A stretch of DNA of 64,000 bases from Harmonia axyridis (Eukaryota; Arthropoda; Insecta; Coleoptera; Coccinellidae). This document shows, one piece after another, positions 34,501 through 45,100 of the stretch. The stretch spans positions 11,718,001 to 11,782,000 of the forward strand of contig NC_059502.1 in assembly GCF_914767665.1 (NCBI RefSeq), written 5' to 3'. A program made the translations under genes and the position numbers. The first letter of the stretch is position 1; every line of letters begins with the position of its first letter. The notes under the pieces are model-generated. The model saw nothing but the letters and a program-made list of their open reading frames with translations, was not told the DNA's origin and did no database searches.

Positions 34501-36825
34501 TATTGATTAAACTTAAAAAGGCAAAGGTAGTGGTAAGACCAGAAATATCACAGCCAAAATGGTTCTAGATGGCCAGTGCAAAGAACAAGTGGACAAGTAC
34601 TTGGGATGCTGAATAATTTACAGTCCAACCCAGATATCGGAATAAGATCAAGAATAGAGAATATCTATTCTATTCTATTATATGGGTTGGAAGATTTGAC
34701 AGCCAAGTTGGCAACTGCGAGATGTATCGAAGCAAATGTTGGTCTTTCGAATGCTCAAGAATTCTTGGACAGCTAAATTGTCTAATGAGAAGGTGCTAGA
34801 CAGTGTTTTACTTTTAATGCAGATAGAGATCTATTATTATCTATAAAAAGGCGAAAAACGGCCTATTTCTAACACGTGTTGAGGGGTAATTAGTATCAAT
34901 TGCCCAGTTGATCATGAAGGGCAAAATAGAGGAAAAAAACGAAGACCAATAGGGAGACAACACTCTTGGATGAAGAATTATAAAAGACTGGACAGGGATG
35001 AATGTCTAACCGTTAGTTTACACCGCCCAAATAGGGACGAATTTGCCTTGGTTCTCGCCAATCTTCACTAAAAGAAGAAGAAGAAGACTGATGGAAAAAA
35101 TAAAGATATACTTGTTTACTTTTTTGGAATTCTGGCATGTACTATCTGAATTGCTTTCTCAGGATCCATTGCCATATCGCCGAGAGTGGACACTGTCTTC
35201 AATATAACATCTTTATCGAACGAAAGCAGATAATTTTTCTGAAATTATAAAGGTTTATCGGAATAACATATACAGGGTGGCCATTTGAAAACGAAACAGA
35301 CGAGATTACAGACGAAATAAAGTTTTTCGATAGAAATGCTCGGACAGGTCGATTTCTGTTTCGAGGGGGACAACTTAAGATGTAGGTTACGGACGCATAG
35401 CGCTTCAACCCTTGCTGCTACAACCCCCACCCCCAATTTTTGAATAGGGAAGATGGGGTGAGTGATACCTCAATTTAAAGGTATTTTTATACTGATTTCA
35501 GCACAGTAATTGTTTTTTCCATTTTATGCATTAGTTCTCGAAATATTCATGCGTTAGTTAGTTAGGAAGGAAGCCACAGTCATGGTTGTTTTGAAGCTCA
35601 AAATGTCGATTTTTCACAAAACACTACAAGTGCCATGAAAACACCACTTCATTTTCAAATACTTAGTTAAGAATATTTCGAGAACTAATGCATAAAATGA
35701 AAAAACAATTACTGTGCTGAAATCAGTGTAAAAATACCTTTCAAATGAGGTATCACTCACCCCATCTTCCCTATTCAAAATTTGGGGGTGAGGGTTGTAG
35801 TAGCAAGGGTTGAAGCGCTATGCGTCCGTAACCTACATCTTAAGTTGTCCCCCTCGAAACAGAAATCGACCTGTCCGAGCATTTCTATCGAAAAACTTTA
35901 TTTCGTCTGTAATCTCGTCTGTTTCGTTTTCAAATGGCCACCCTGTATATCTTTTACCAGGAACAAAGTCCCATTAGTTAAATAAAGGTATAGTAGGCGG
36001 TCATTTGAACAATTCTTTTTAAAATATCGCTTTGAGGGATGGGAAGTAAATGAGGGCGTGTTCGAAATGATTTGGTCTAGATTATCTGAATTGTGAGTTT
36101 GTAGGAAACGAGAATGTATTCTCATATTTATAATTCGCGAGGTTTTCACGATGACGTCATAATCACTGTTGTATTCGAGAATAGTTTCAACAATGATTTA
36201 AAAATTTCGAATTTTGATCACTCTTAAGCCAAAAAACGAAATTAAAATTATTTTTTCTGAGATTCAAAAACATCACAAGAAAATATTCTGTAAATCGAAA
36301 ATGAATTTAAATCAACTGATCAAAGTAAGAGCTCAAAATCATTTTCCCCTTGTCCAGAACATCGTTGGTGTTCCTACTAGGCTCTCATGTATATACCTGT
36401 CAATTTTTTGAGTCACGTAACACCCCCAAAAAAAGGAGAGTGGATGCAAATCCGGAGACCTTGCAGGCCAGGCTATAGTACTTCTAGTGCAAATGAGCCA
36501 CCCAAAAATTTGAAGCATTCTTTATGCATTTTTTTCTTTATGCATTTTTTTTAATGCGGCAGAAAAAAAATGCATAAAGAATGCTTCAAATTCAGGAATT
36601 TTTGGGTGGCTCATTTGCCACCACTTTAATGAATTTGAAGATTTTTTTTCAATGTAATGGCTTTTGGGCCAGGACTAACCAATAATTTCAGGGCTTTCCT
36701 TCCAAAACCACATGATCTCCTCGTGAAGTCGACTTCTTCCACCAGATGAACTGGCTGCTCAGAACATAATCTATTCAGAGGAGGTAAACTATCATGAGGA
36801 TCCGGCTCTGTTGCGAACTTTCTAG
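31552..36825 (-). CDS. RSPH14: RSPH14 (RTDR1)-like armadillo-repeat radial-spoke protein
   Basis: An armadillo/HEAT-repeat protein of the radial spoke head 14 family, a component of motile cilia and flagella (in insects mainly sperm). Exons on the minus strand: 36680-36825, 35120-35238, 34191-34405, 33882-34042, 33025-33171, 32025-32183 and 31552-31698, with matching phases and GT/AG borders, giving 363 residues (human about 348). Order along the family: RRSCGFGRKALKLL, then DVILKTVSTLGDMAMDPEKA, ERVCITFAKLAIVPEGKLAL, DELVDQGFILSILKV, VHISALNCLMMMISTPLGKQ, AAIASVLMFATMTVEAKF and QTLLNLSTHFELRAVMQKKY. The last two match the C-terminal repeat of RSPH14 closely (its ALMFATVITEGKY region). The first listed exon begins in phase 1, so a short exon with the start ATG should lie upstream but was not found. 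Introns contain at least six repeat or element fragments. Confidence 0.7.
32566..32882 (-). pseudogene. Fragment of mariner-like transposase N-terminus
   Basis: On the minus strand from 32882 the frame reads MDRLSSAELRKILQTYYKK and later NRPSERTIDGKRLNKFEETG, SVDDALRPIIHRNARS. This is the helix-turn-helix N-terminal pattern of the NGSV/ETGSV-type Tc1/mariner transposases. No catalytic DDE region follows. It is an old truncated insertion in an intron of the RSPH14-like gene. Confidence 0.6.
33210..33409. mobile_element. 200-bp hAT-type MITE with 8-bp TSD
   Basis: Ends CAGTGGCGTACCCAGA and TTGGGTACGCCACTG, with internal G and C runs. It is flanked by the perfect 8-bp direct repeat CGTTATTG (33202-33209 and 33410-33417). 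It has no coding capacity. It lies in the intron between exons 4 and 5 of the RSPH14-like gene and is structurally like the ends of the hAT element at 28937-30754. Confidence 0.85.
33717..33847 (+). pseudogene. Fragment of a second mariner-like transposase N-terminus
   Basis: Reads MERYTLQQRIEIIKIHYKKG, then ARFLKTKACLDRREARF before a stop. This is the typical start of an insect mariner-like transposase helix-turn-helix domain. The upstream stretch (33625-33715, with CAGCTGTCACCTTTGAAGCT) looks like the matching 5' terminal region. The rest of the element is missing. It lies in an intron of the RSPH14-like gene. Confidence 0.65.
34480..35095 (+). mobile_element. Decayed 3' end of a non-LTR retrotransposon
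   Basis: Broken frames resemble the C-terminus of endonuclease/reverse-transcriptase elements: VLGMLNNLQSNPDIGIRSRI near 34594, then LIMKGKIEGK-like, GRRPIGRQHSWMKN-like and NRDEFALVLANLH near the end, followed by an AAG-rich tail (about 35072-35086). Several frameshifts and stops show that it is old. It lies in the RSPH14-like intron between exons 2 and 3, antisense to the gene. Confidence 0.55.
35273..35945. mobile_element. Foldback element 2 with TA duplication
   Basis: A 673-bp palindrome starting CAGGGTGGCCATTTGAAAAC and ending in its complement, flanked by TA (35271-35272 and 35946-35947). The arms are about 285 bp, nearly perfect, around a loop of about 100 bp (35560-35660). The same 50-residue translated string occurs on opposite strands in the two arms, an artefact of the inversion. 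It lies in intron 1 of the RSPH14-like gene. The internal sequence is unrelated to foldback elements 1 and 3, but the first 8 bp are the same. Confidence 0.88.
36489..36618. repeat. Hairpin: 50-bp inverted repeat
   Basis: GCAAATGAGCCACCCAAAAA at the left returns as TTTTTGGGTGGCTCATTTGC at the right. The arms also share TTGAAGCATTCTTTATGCAT and its complement, separated by a short T-rich loop. It could form a stable hairpin in the primary transcript of the RSPH14-like gene, or be a tiny MITE. No target duplication was identified. Confidence 0.75.
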
Positions 36826-37440
36826 CTGAAATATTCGATTAGATTGGAAGTTTTAACTCAAAATGTTCATTTTGGCAGTTGATACCTTTTCTGACCAATC
36901 TGTTGATAGTTTCAGGTTTGATAGAACCGCATTGCAGCTGCAGATAGGAATTCTTATTACAGCAATACATTTTCTGTTAATTACGAATGTATTATCTGAA
37001 GTTTCTGTCATAATAGTTGACAAAGAATATTATTTCACTTATTGGAATCAAGGTAGGTTAATGTTGGGAAGAAAACAAAGAAAAATATTCTTGAAGTCTA
37101 GATCATTTGTATTTAAAATATACTTCGTCCAAAACTTTGATTCTCACAAAAACTCCATGTTCTTTTCAGATATACTTATCAGTAGTAAGGCATGATGTTG
37201 TTCTTTATTCAATGTCATCTTATGCACTCAATTTCTCTGTACATATAATATATATACAGGGAGAGTCTACATTATCCAAAATTATGGTGTCATTTGTCGA
37301 ATTTTTCAATAGACTACTACATTGCTTAGTCAACAAAAACTATATTACCTAATAATTCATACATCTAAACTATTAATAAAATGTAATTAAAAATTCGTTA
37401 TTCAAAATTTTCTATGTACATATACATACAAAATAAATTA
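36826..37440. other. Intergenic between RSPH14-like and UNC93-like B
   Basis: AT-rich. It should include the missing first exon of the RSPH14-like gene and the 3' end of UNC93-like gene B, but neither is recognisable. The plus-strand open frame at 36863-37195 has no visible homology and is not called. Confidence 0.45.
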
Positions 37441-37877
37441 TCATGAACTACCATTTCCCATTTTATTTCTGTATCTCACAGCTTCTTCTTCATTCACTTC
37501 CACCTTTTCTGATACAACGAAACATATGGTTCCTATTACAGCTGATATCGACAGAAGTCCCAAATTTCCGTACATTATCAAATGTGTTGAATACATAAAA
37601 CCAATAAATCCTCCAATACTCTGAAAAATATGTTTTTCATGTTTCATACACCAAAAATTCGACAGGAGCACTGACTTGGCCTCAGCAGCTTCTGAGCATT
37701 CAAAGAAAATCATAGGCGTAACGAGGAGGGGGGGGGGTTATTGGGGGACATAACACCCTTCATTAATAAGATGAAATGAAAAAAAAAATTAAGTAACAAT
37801 TTAAAAAAATATGGACAATTGCCAGATTTTGCTTTTTCAAAGTGTAAGTAATTTAGAACCATTCACTTCGAACTAAC

Positions 37878-38363
37878 CTGCACAAATCTGAAAATAGCGA
37901 AAACACTAGCACTATTGTTAGGATAATTTGTTCCTATAGAAGTGTAGAACTGATTATTGAAGCACGCATCAGCGAATCCTAAACAGAATCCACATGCAGC
38001 AGCAATAGCGGCAGAACTTGTAATGATAGCCTCGTCTCTTGTATCTCCAAAAGGCGAATTATTCGGCAGATTTACAAAGACGAGAGCGTAAGTTGCCAGG
38101 TGCAGAATACACCCAAAGATCACAATTGTGCTTCTGCCGATTTTCGAAGTATAGGCTCCGAAGACGCCGAACAAAATACCTCCTAAAAAAAAATTCATTG
38201 AAAATCTTTCATGAACGTGATGATATATGGTTTTATTCACCAAGAACCTCACCACTACCAATCAAAATACCACAGAGGCCTATTAGGCTTTTGGAATCGT
38301 GCAGATTTAATGTGAAGCCGACGCTAGAACCGTAGACGCCACTGAAGAAAGCTAGTTCCAAAC
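37878..38363 (-). repeat. Exon cassette 5-6, copy 1 of tandem duplication
   Basis: Contains exon 6 (37878-38182, 305 bp) and exon 5 (38253-38363, 111 bp) of UNC93-like gene B. The exon lengths, the short intron and splice positions are the same as in copy 2 at 39518-40001. The proteins differ at about a dozen of 138 positions with no stops in either. Donor of exon 6: GTTAGT. Similarity stops just outside the exons (about 37872 and 38382). Confidence 0.9.
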
Positions 38364-38479
38364 CTGTAATATCAGATGAAATATACTTATTATCATTAGA
38401 ATGAGAACAAACAGTATTAGCTTAAATAGAGCTGTCTAAGGAAGCTGTATAGAAGAATATTAATTTTTTGTTTGTTTAC

Positions 38480-38790
38480 AGACCACCTAACAGCGACCTA
38501 GAAGAAAAGAACACCTCTTTCTTCACAGACAAGATGCCAACGATTATAACTGAGGACTGAAACAACAGAAAGATGAACAGCAGTGGAAAGAAACTTAGAT
38601 TAATAATGGAAAACCATAGCCTTGTCGTTATAACATCAGATGACCCAAGGCACTTTACTATGTATGGATGCCATGAGGCAATAGAAAAAGTAATATACAG
38701 AAGATTGACCGAATTCGTTACAGATGAGGAAATACTACTCAAGTATCAGTATGGATTCCGAAAAGATCACTCAACAATCAAACAATAGGC
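38480..38790 (+). mobile_element. Jockey-like non-LTR retrotransposon fragment (EN joined to RT)
   Basis: A broken frame with GKKLRLIMENHSLVVITSDD, PRHFTMYG (end of an endonuclease domain) followed directly by IEKVIYRRLTEFVTDEEILL, KYQYGFRKDHST (start of reverse-transcriptase motifs). The several hundred residues normally between them are missing. It lies between the two duplicated exon cassettes of UNC93-like gene B, opposite to the gene. Confidence 0.6.
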
Positions 38791-39517
38791 AAGAATGAAA
38801 TTATTTGTTATAATTACAATGATTCCTCTAAATTTAAATTTTTACTGCAGTTTGATCATCTAACATAAATCCCAAAAATCAAAGCAATGCCATGAGATAG
38901 TCAAACGAAGAAAAATGTACTTGTCAGACTTTCAAAATAATCCTTTTGCTACTTACAAAACAAATCGTGAGATTTTATTCCGAACGTTTCAATGTATGTA
39001 TAACGCAAAATTAATTATGATTCCTTCAAATTCTTATGAAATTAATATTCTATATAACTGCGGATGAACATGAGAGTATCAGGTAAAAATTAAATCGAAA
39101 ACAAGCCATACCAATTCTTATTACGAATGAAATAAATAGGCATATAGTACCTATATCGGCAACATAACAAAAGGTTGACAACAGAAACTTCAGAAATTGC
39201 TTGGTTTTATGTACAATTTTAAGATGATTACAGTTGGCATCTCAGGACGTCATCAGTGACGTCATGCTATTTCTAAAATAAATTATTATTATACATTATT
39301 GTGATCTCATAAAGGTCGCATGATTCAACTAGTGCTCTGCTCTTTCTGACGCCAAGTCAATGATTGTCTCAAACTTTTTAAATTTTGATTTCACATATAA
39401 TGCGACGGAATTTATGTACTGATGTCGTTGTATAGAAGTCGCTGAGTAAGTTGGTACATGAAGGGATGACAGACTTCATACCTGACTTTGCATGCGAATG
39501 TAGCAGGCTTAACTCAC

Positions 39518-40001
39518 CTGCACACATTTGAAAATAGCGAAAACACTAGCACTATTGTTGGGATAATTTGTGCCTATAGCAGTATAGAACTGATTATTGA
39601 AGCAAGCATCTGCAAATCCCAAAGTGAATCCACACACAGCAGCAATAACGGCAGAACTTGGGATGATAGCCTCGTCTCTTGTATCGCCAAAAGGTGAATT
39701 ATTCGGCAGGTTTACAAAAACGAGACCGTATGTTATCAGGTGCAAAACACACCCAAAGATTACAATTGTGCTTCTGCCGATTTTCGAAGTATAGGCTCCG
39801 AAGACGCCGAACAAAGTACCCCCTAAAAAAATTCATTGAAAATCTTCTGTCAGCGGGATGATATATGGTTTTATTCACCAAGAACCTCACCACAACCGAT
39901 TAAAATTCCGCAGAGGCCTATTAAGCTCTTGGAATCGTGTAGTTGTAATGTGAAGCCAACGCTAGAGCCGTACACGCCACTGAAGAAAGCTAGTTCCAAA
40001 C
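39518..40001 (-). repeat. Exon cassette 5'-6', copy 2 of tandem duplication
   Basis: Exon 6' (39518-39822, 305 bp) and exon 5' (39891-40001, 111 bp) of UNC93-like gene B. Both are open and have GT/AG borders (donor of 6' is GTGAGT). The cassette enters in phase 1 and leaves in phase 0, like copy 1, so the two cassettes cannot be joined in series without shifting the frame. Confidence 0.9.
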
Positions 40002-40791
40002 CTGTAATATCAGATGAAATACTTAGTCACCTTAAAACCTAATATCAGATGAAATACTTAGTCACCTTAAAACCTAGAAGGAACAACATTAAACGCTCAA
40101 GAAAAATCTACAAAAGTCTAACCAAAGTAGCGGAAGAAACATCTCCCTGTGGATATAAAAGTACTGCTGAAGGTAAAAAGAAGAATTGAGAAAACATATA
40201 GAAAAACATTCCACCAGACAAGCCCATACTTAAAAAGCTAACGAAGTGAAAACGAAGATCCTAGAACTATTTACAAAACAATGGTATAAGAAATTACAGG
40301 AGAAAAAGGCCTCAACACTAATCGGAAAGAAGGTAAGTCTGAAATTCTACAAACAAACAAACTAATGAAAATTTAATTACATTTACCGATGAAGATAAAG
40401 TTGAACTATTCGCAAACTCGTTGGAAGAACACTTCCAACAAAACCCAAGTAACCAGGACAAGCAATTTAACAATATGGTGAGTACAAATTATAATAGAAA
40501 AAATATTTAAAAAAATACCAATTTAGTACTTCAACTACTTGGTTTTTGCTAGAATGGTTTTCTTGGATTTCTGAAGCATTATCATATTACTTCTCAACTA
40601 ATTTCCCCCTGAATTAGCTAAGTCAAATACCACTAGACATCAAATTCAAGAAGGTGAAGTTTTATCGCTAGTGATATTACATATGACAATTTCATATTGT
40701 TTTTGTCGCGTGTTTTGAAAGAAGAAATAATAACCTTAAGTGTAAAATTTGCAGTATTTTTATTTTTATCTGTACCTACCTAACTACTAAC
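40002..40791 (+). mobile_element. Intron with a decayed jockey-like fragment
   Basis: After a short direct repeat (ATATCAGATGAAATACTTAG at about 40008 and 40044), 40080-40490 reads in pieces like the linker between endonuclease and reverse transcriptase of jockey-type elements, including FTDEDKVELFANSLEEHFQQ and NPSNQDKQFNNMV near 40385-40470. It may belong with the fragment at 38480-38790. The remainder to 40791 is plain intron of UNC93-like gene B. Confidence 0.5.
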
Positions 40792-41866
40792 CTCCATACA
40801 AGAAAGCCACACAGAGCAACAAAATATGTTTCGTCCGAAAGAGCCTTCCAGCTCCCCTCAGCACTTCGATAGGGCCAGGTTTGTCTTCCTTATTGGTAGA
40901 TATGTCATCCTGACGCACACTTCCCGGCAAAGAAACGAACAGTATGAAGGAGAATAGGGCTATACCAGAGAGTATAGATATGACCAGCACTCGAGTTTTG
41001 GTGTTGACAGTTTCCATTCCAGAAAAGAGGAAGTAGATGATTGTGGTACCGATTATCATGCTGAAAGATTAATATTCATGTATGACCTAACTTATTCAAA
41101 ACAAATGAACACAGAATGGTTTTTTCGAAATCGTTCAAGAATGCCTACTTATATTATGTATTATTGTTGTATACTTGTATGTATACTTAAATTGTGTAAT
41201 TATTTATTGCTTATTGCACCCACCTGAGTTGTGATGTGGCCCAGAATATACCAGAGTTCCTTGACATTTTTTCTATAGGAGTATTAATTATAAGATAATT
41301 TCCTTGACCTGTCCATATAAATGCTGCACCAATTCCAAGAACTGCACTCATTGTGTATACAACATACTTTACCGGATAAAGGAAACTAAAGATGTAACAT
41401 CTAGAAAAGAAAATGCTCTAGGAAACAGAGAGATATATCAATTGCTCAAATGTTTGTGAATTTTGAATTTTGATCGAAAAATTAGTAATCTACTGCAACC
41501 GATGTTAACAAGATAACTTCAGAAAGAGATTCAAGCTGATTTTGGGCACTAGACAACAGATTACTAAACTTTGATTGAAGCCTCCATGTAGGATTTTGCC
41601 TCCAGAGCAATGAATTCTCTTCCTCGATATGACTTTATGTATTTTTTTATTTTAAATATACCGCCACTGGTATTCGAAATACATAACCTGACAATGAAAT
41701 AATGTTTGAACAATGAACCTTATTTGTTGAAAGATTGTACCATGTTCAATTCTGATCTAACCTCGGATCTATACCTTCAGCCAGTTAATTATGTTGATGT
41801 TTTTTCATATTCAACCTACATATAAGTAACTGCTCCTATACACATCGTAGCTTTAGGACCAATAAG

Positions 41867-41871
41867 GGATA
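41867..41871 (+). repeat. Copia target-site duplication, left copy
   Basis: GGATA at 41867-41871 repeats exactly as 46483-46487 on the other side of the element, the 5-bp duplication expected for a copia integrase. Confidence 0.9.
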
Positions 41872-42126
41872 TGTTTTTAAACGTGGGTTTAGTGGATCGA
41901 ATAACTGTTTTAACACTTTTATAATATAAGTTTTATTCTTAAACAGAACAGGAGAACAACGGCTTCCAAGTTTTTTTTTTTATTCAACTTATGACGTACT
42001 ACTCATAGACAAGACAAGACTATATGCGGCTGCGCAATACATGTCATTGATACAATCATAGAATATGATCAGTGTTACCACTAGGATAAATTAACTTGCC
42101 ATTGTTCCCTAAACATAATAACAACA
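41872..42126 (-). repeat. Copia 3' LTR
   Basis: A 255-bp direct repeat identical in appearance to 46228-46482. It starts TGTTTTTAAACGTGGG and ends ATAATAACAACA as written on the plus strand. It contains TATAATATAAG-type and T-rich stretches suited to promoter and polyadenylation functions. Confidence 0.95.
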
Positions 42127-42140
42127 CTCCCCCTCAATGG
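42127..42140 (-). other. Copia polypurine tract
   Basis: CTCCCCCTCAATGG on the plus strand reads as CCATTGAGGGGGAG on the element strand, directly next to the 3' LTR, where plus-strand DNA synthesis is primed. Confidence 0.8.
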
Positions 42141-42162
42141 TAAGTTACCCAAAAAAAATTTC

Positions 42163-45100
42163 TTAAAATACATTGCAGTTGATTGTAAAATTATTGAATG
42201 AACTTAGAGACAGCGGTTTCGTGAACAAATCTGCGAGTTGCAGTTTGGTTGGAATATACTTTAGTGAAACTGTTTTATCATTTATTTTGTCTCGAATGAA
42301 ATGATAACGAATATCAATATGTTTGAGTCTCTTGTGGAACTCTGGGTTCCTACACACTTTGATAGCCGATTGATTATCTTCATAAATCATGACATTTAAA
42401 CTATCACAAATTTTTAAATCACTAATTAAACTCTTAAGCCAACAAGCTTCACTTATGGCTAAGCTTAAAGCTATATATTCCGCTTCTGTTGAAGACAGAG
42501 CTACGGATGATTGTTTTCTAGAGCACCAACTGACTGTGCACCCAAAAACTTTAAATACATAACCAGACGTAGATTTCCTGTCTGTTCTATCCCCAGCCCA
42601 ATCTGCATCAGCATATCCTTCAATTTCATTCTGAAAATCAGTTTTTCTAAAAACTAAACTTAAATTTTGTGTTTTTTGAACATATCTTAAAACTCGTTTA
42701 ATCGATTGCCAAAGTTGTGAACTTGCAGTTGATTGATATCTACTTAGGATACTTATGCTTATACATAGATCTGGGCGAGAGCATAACATGGCATACATTA
42801 TAGAACCTATTGCTGCTCTACATCTTTCTTCAATTTCTATACTTTCAGAATTTTTGCGTTTAAGATCATCATGTCTAAAATTTGGTTCCATAGGGGTATT
42901 ACAAGGTCTACAGTTTTCCATTTTAAAAATTTTCAACATTTTCTTTAGATATAAAGTTTGGTTGATTATGATTTCATTTTTCAATACATTTTGTGTGATG
43001 TGCATACCCAAAAAATAACTGATACCTCCTAAGTCTTTCATTTTAAAGTGTTGATTCAAAGTAACTTTTAGATCATCAACCTCTTTTTCATCTGATCCGG
43101 CAATTAATAGATCATCAACATAGATCAATACAAAAATCTTTGAACAGCCTGAAATTTTGTAGTAAATACAGTATTCATTTTGAGATCTTACAAAGTTCAA
43201 TGTCATCATTAAATCATTAAATTTTTTATACCAATTTTTTGGTGAGGATCGTAATCCATATAAGGACTTCCTTAGCTTTGCAAATTTTCCTGTGTCAGTA
43301 TTAAAACCTTTAGGTAATAAAATATATACATCATCATCTATTTCTCCATTTAAAAAGGCACTACATACATCAAGTTGATGTATCCTGAAATTTAAATTAT
43401 TGCATATAGCTAAGAAAATTCTTACAGAAGTTAATTTCGCTACTGGACTATAAATATCGCCGTTTAATGGAATTGTCTGTTGAAAACCTTTTGCAACAAG
43501 TCTTGCTTTGAATTTCGTGACACTACCGAACTCGTCTTTCTTCCTCTTATACACCCATTTGCACTCTATGACAGGCCTTTTAACATCACTATCACACACT
43601 ACTTCAAACGATTCATTTTCTTGCAACGATTTTACTTCCTCCTCCATTGCCTTCCTCCATTGCTCAGCCTCAACGCTTTTCATAGCATCTTCATAGCATG
43701 TTGGTTCGTCATCTTCTGTAACTGTCAACAACAAACTATCCAAATCCATTTCAAAATCTTCAAACCTTGGGTTTCCTCTTAAGTTTCTTCTCAGGTTATA
43801 TCTTCCATTCACTATTTCTTCACTGATTTCTGGATCCAACTCTTCTTCATCGGTAATTGTCTCTTCATCGTGTACAATATTATCAATTTGGGTATCTTCT
43901 AACTCCAAGTCTTGATTTTCTTCAATATTACAGAATTCAGTTATTTTACCTTTTGTTTCTTGAACTTTTTCTGGTAGGAATATTACATCCCTCTGTATGA
44001 CAACCTTGTTTTTATCAGGTAAATACACTCTAAATCCCTTTGTGTCTTCTCCATAACCAAGGAAGTATCCTTGTTCATTTTTTGTGTCCCACTTCAATCT
44101 ATTTTCCTTAGGTACTAGTACTGAAACTCTACTTCCAAAAATATTAAAATTTTCCATCTTATATTCCTTTTGATTCCATAATTCAAAAGGAGTTTTAAAC
44201 TGAACAATGCTTGGACCAGAGCGATTCAGAACATATGTAGCGGTATTTATTGCTTCTGCCCAAAACATTTTTGTCAAATTTTTATTGCTATGTAACATTG
44301 TCCTGGCTGCTTCAACCAATGTTCGGTTTTCTCGTTCCGCCCTTCCATTTTGTTGGGGAGTATATACCACTGTGCGTTGGTGGCATATACCTCTGCTTTG
44401 CAGACATTCCGTTACCTGTTTGTTCACAAATTCTAAACCATTGTCTGTCCTCAAAACTTTCATCTTTGCACCAGTTTGCCTTTCTGCCATAGATATATAA
44501 TTTTCAATTGCTTTTGCTACTTCAGATTTCTGCTTTAGGAAATAAACATGTCTATATGAGGTGTAGTCATCTTTAAATAATAAAAAATATCGAGCTCCTC
44601 CTAACGAAGGTGTTTCCATAGGACCACACACATCTGCATGAACTAGCTCTAAAGGTACAGTAGCTCGTGATTCACTATGTTGAAATTTTAATTTATGTTG
44701 TTTGCCCGATAAACAGTATTCACAAATAAATTCATTGTTTATATACTCAACATTCATTTTTTTAAGGAAATCTTTGATGTACTTAATATTTTGATGTGCT
44801 AATCTGTGATGCCAAGTCTCTAAATTTTCTATATTTTTAACTGTCATACATTCAGAAATATTATTAGTTAATTCATTTTCTATTTTGTTTTCATACATTT
44901 CCTTCTTGAACTGCATTTTATATAATTTATTCTGTCTTAGTGCCTGGGCTCTAATATTTCCATATTTATCAAAAAACTTACATGATGAATTATCAGATGA
45001 CATGAAATATCCCTTATCAAGAGCACATCCAGCCGAGAATAAATTAAATTTTAGGTCAGGTATATACAAAACATTCGATAATGACGTTTCAATGAATTTT

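Noticed and set aside
35199..35985. Two frames encoding the same cysteine-containing peptide on opposite strands
   Set aside because: Mirror images produced by foldback element 2.
36863..37195. 110-codon plus-strand frame with hydrophobic stretches
   Set aside because: No family resemblance, no splice support, and ordinary for AT-rich intergenic DNA.
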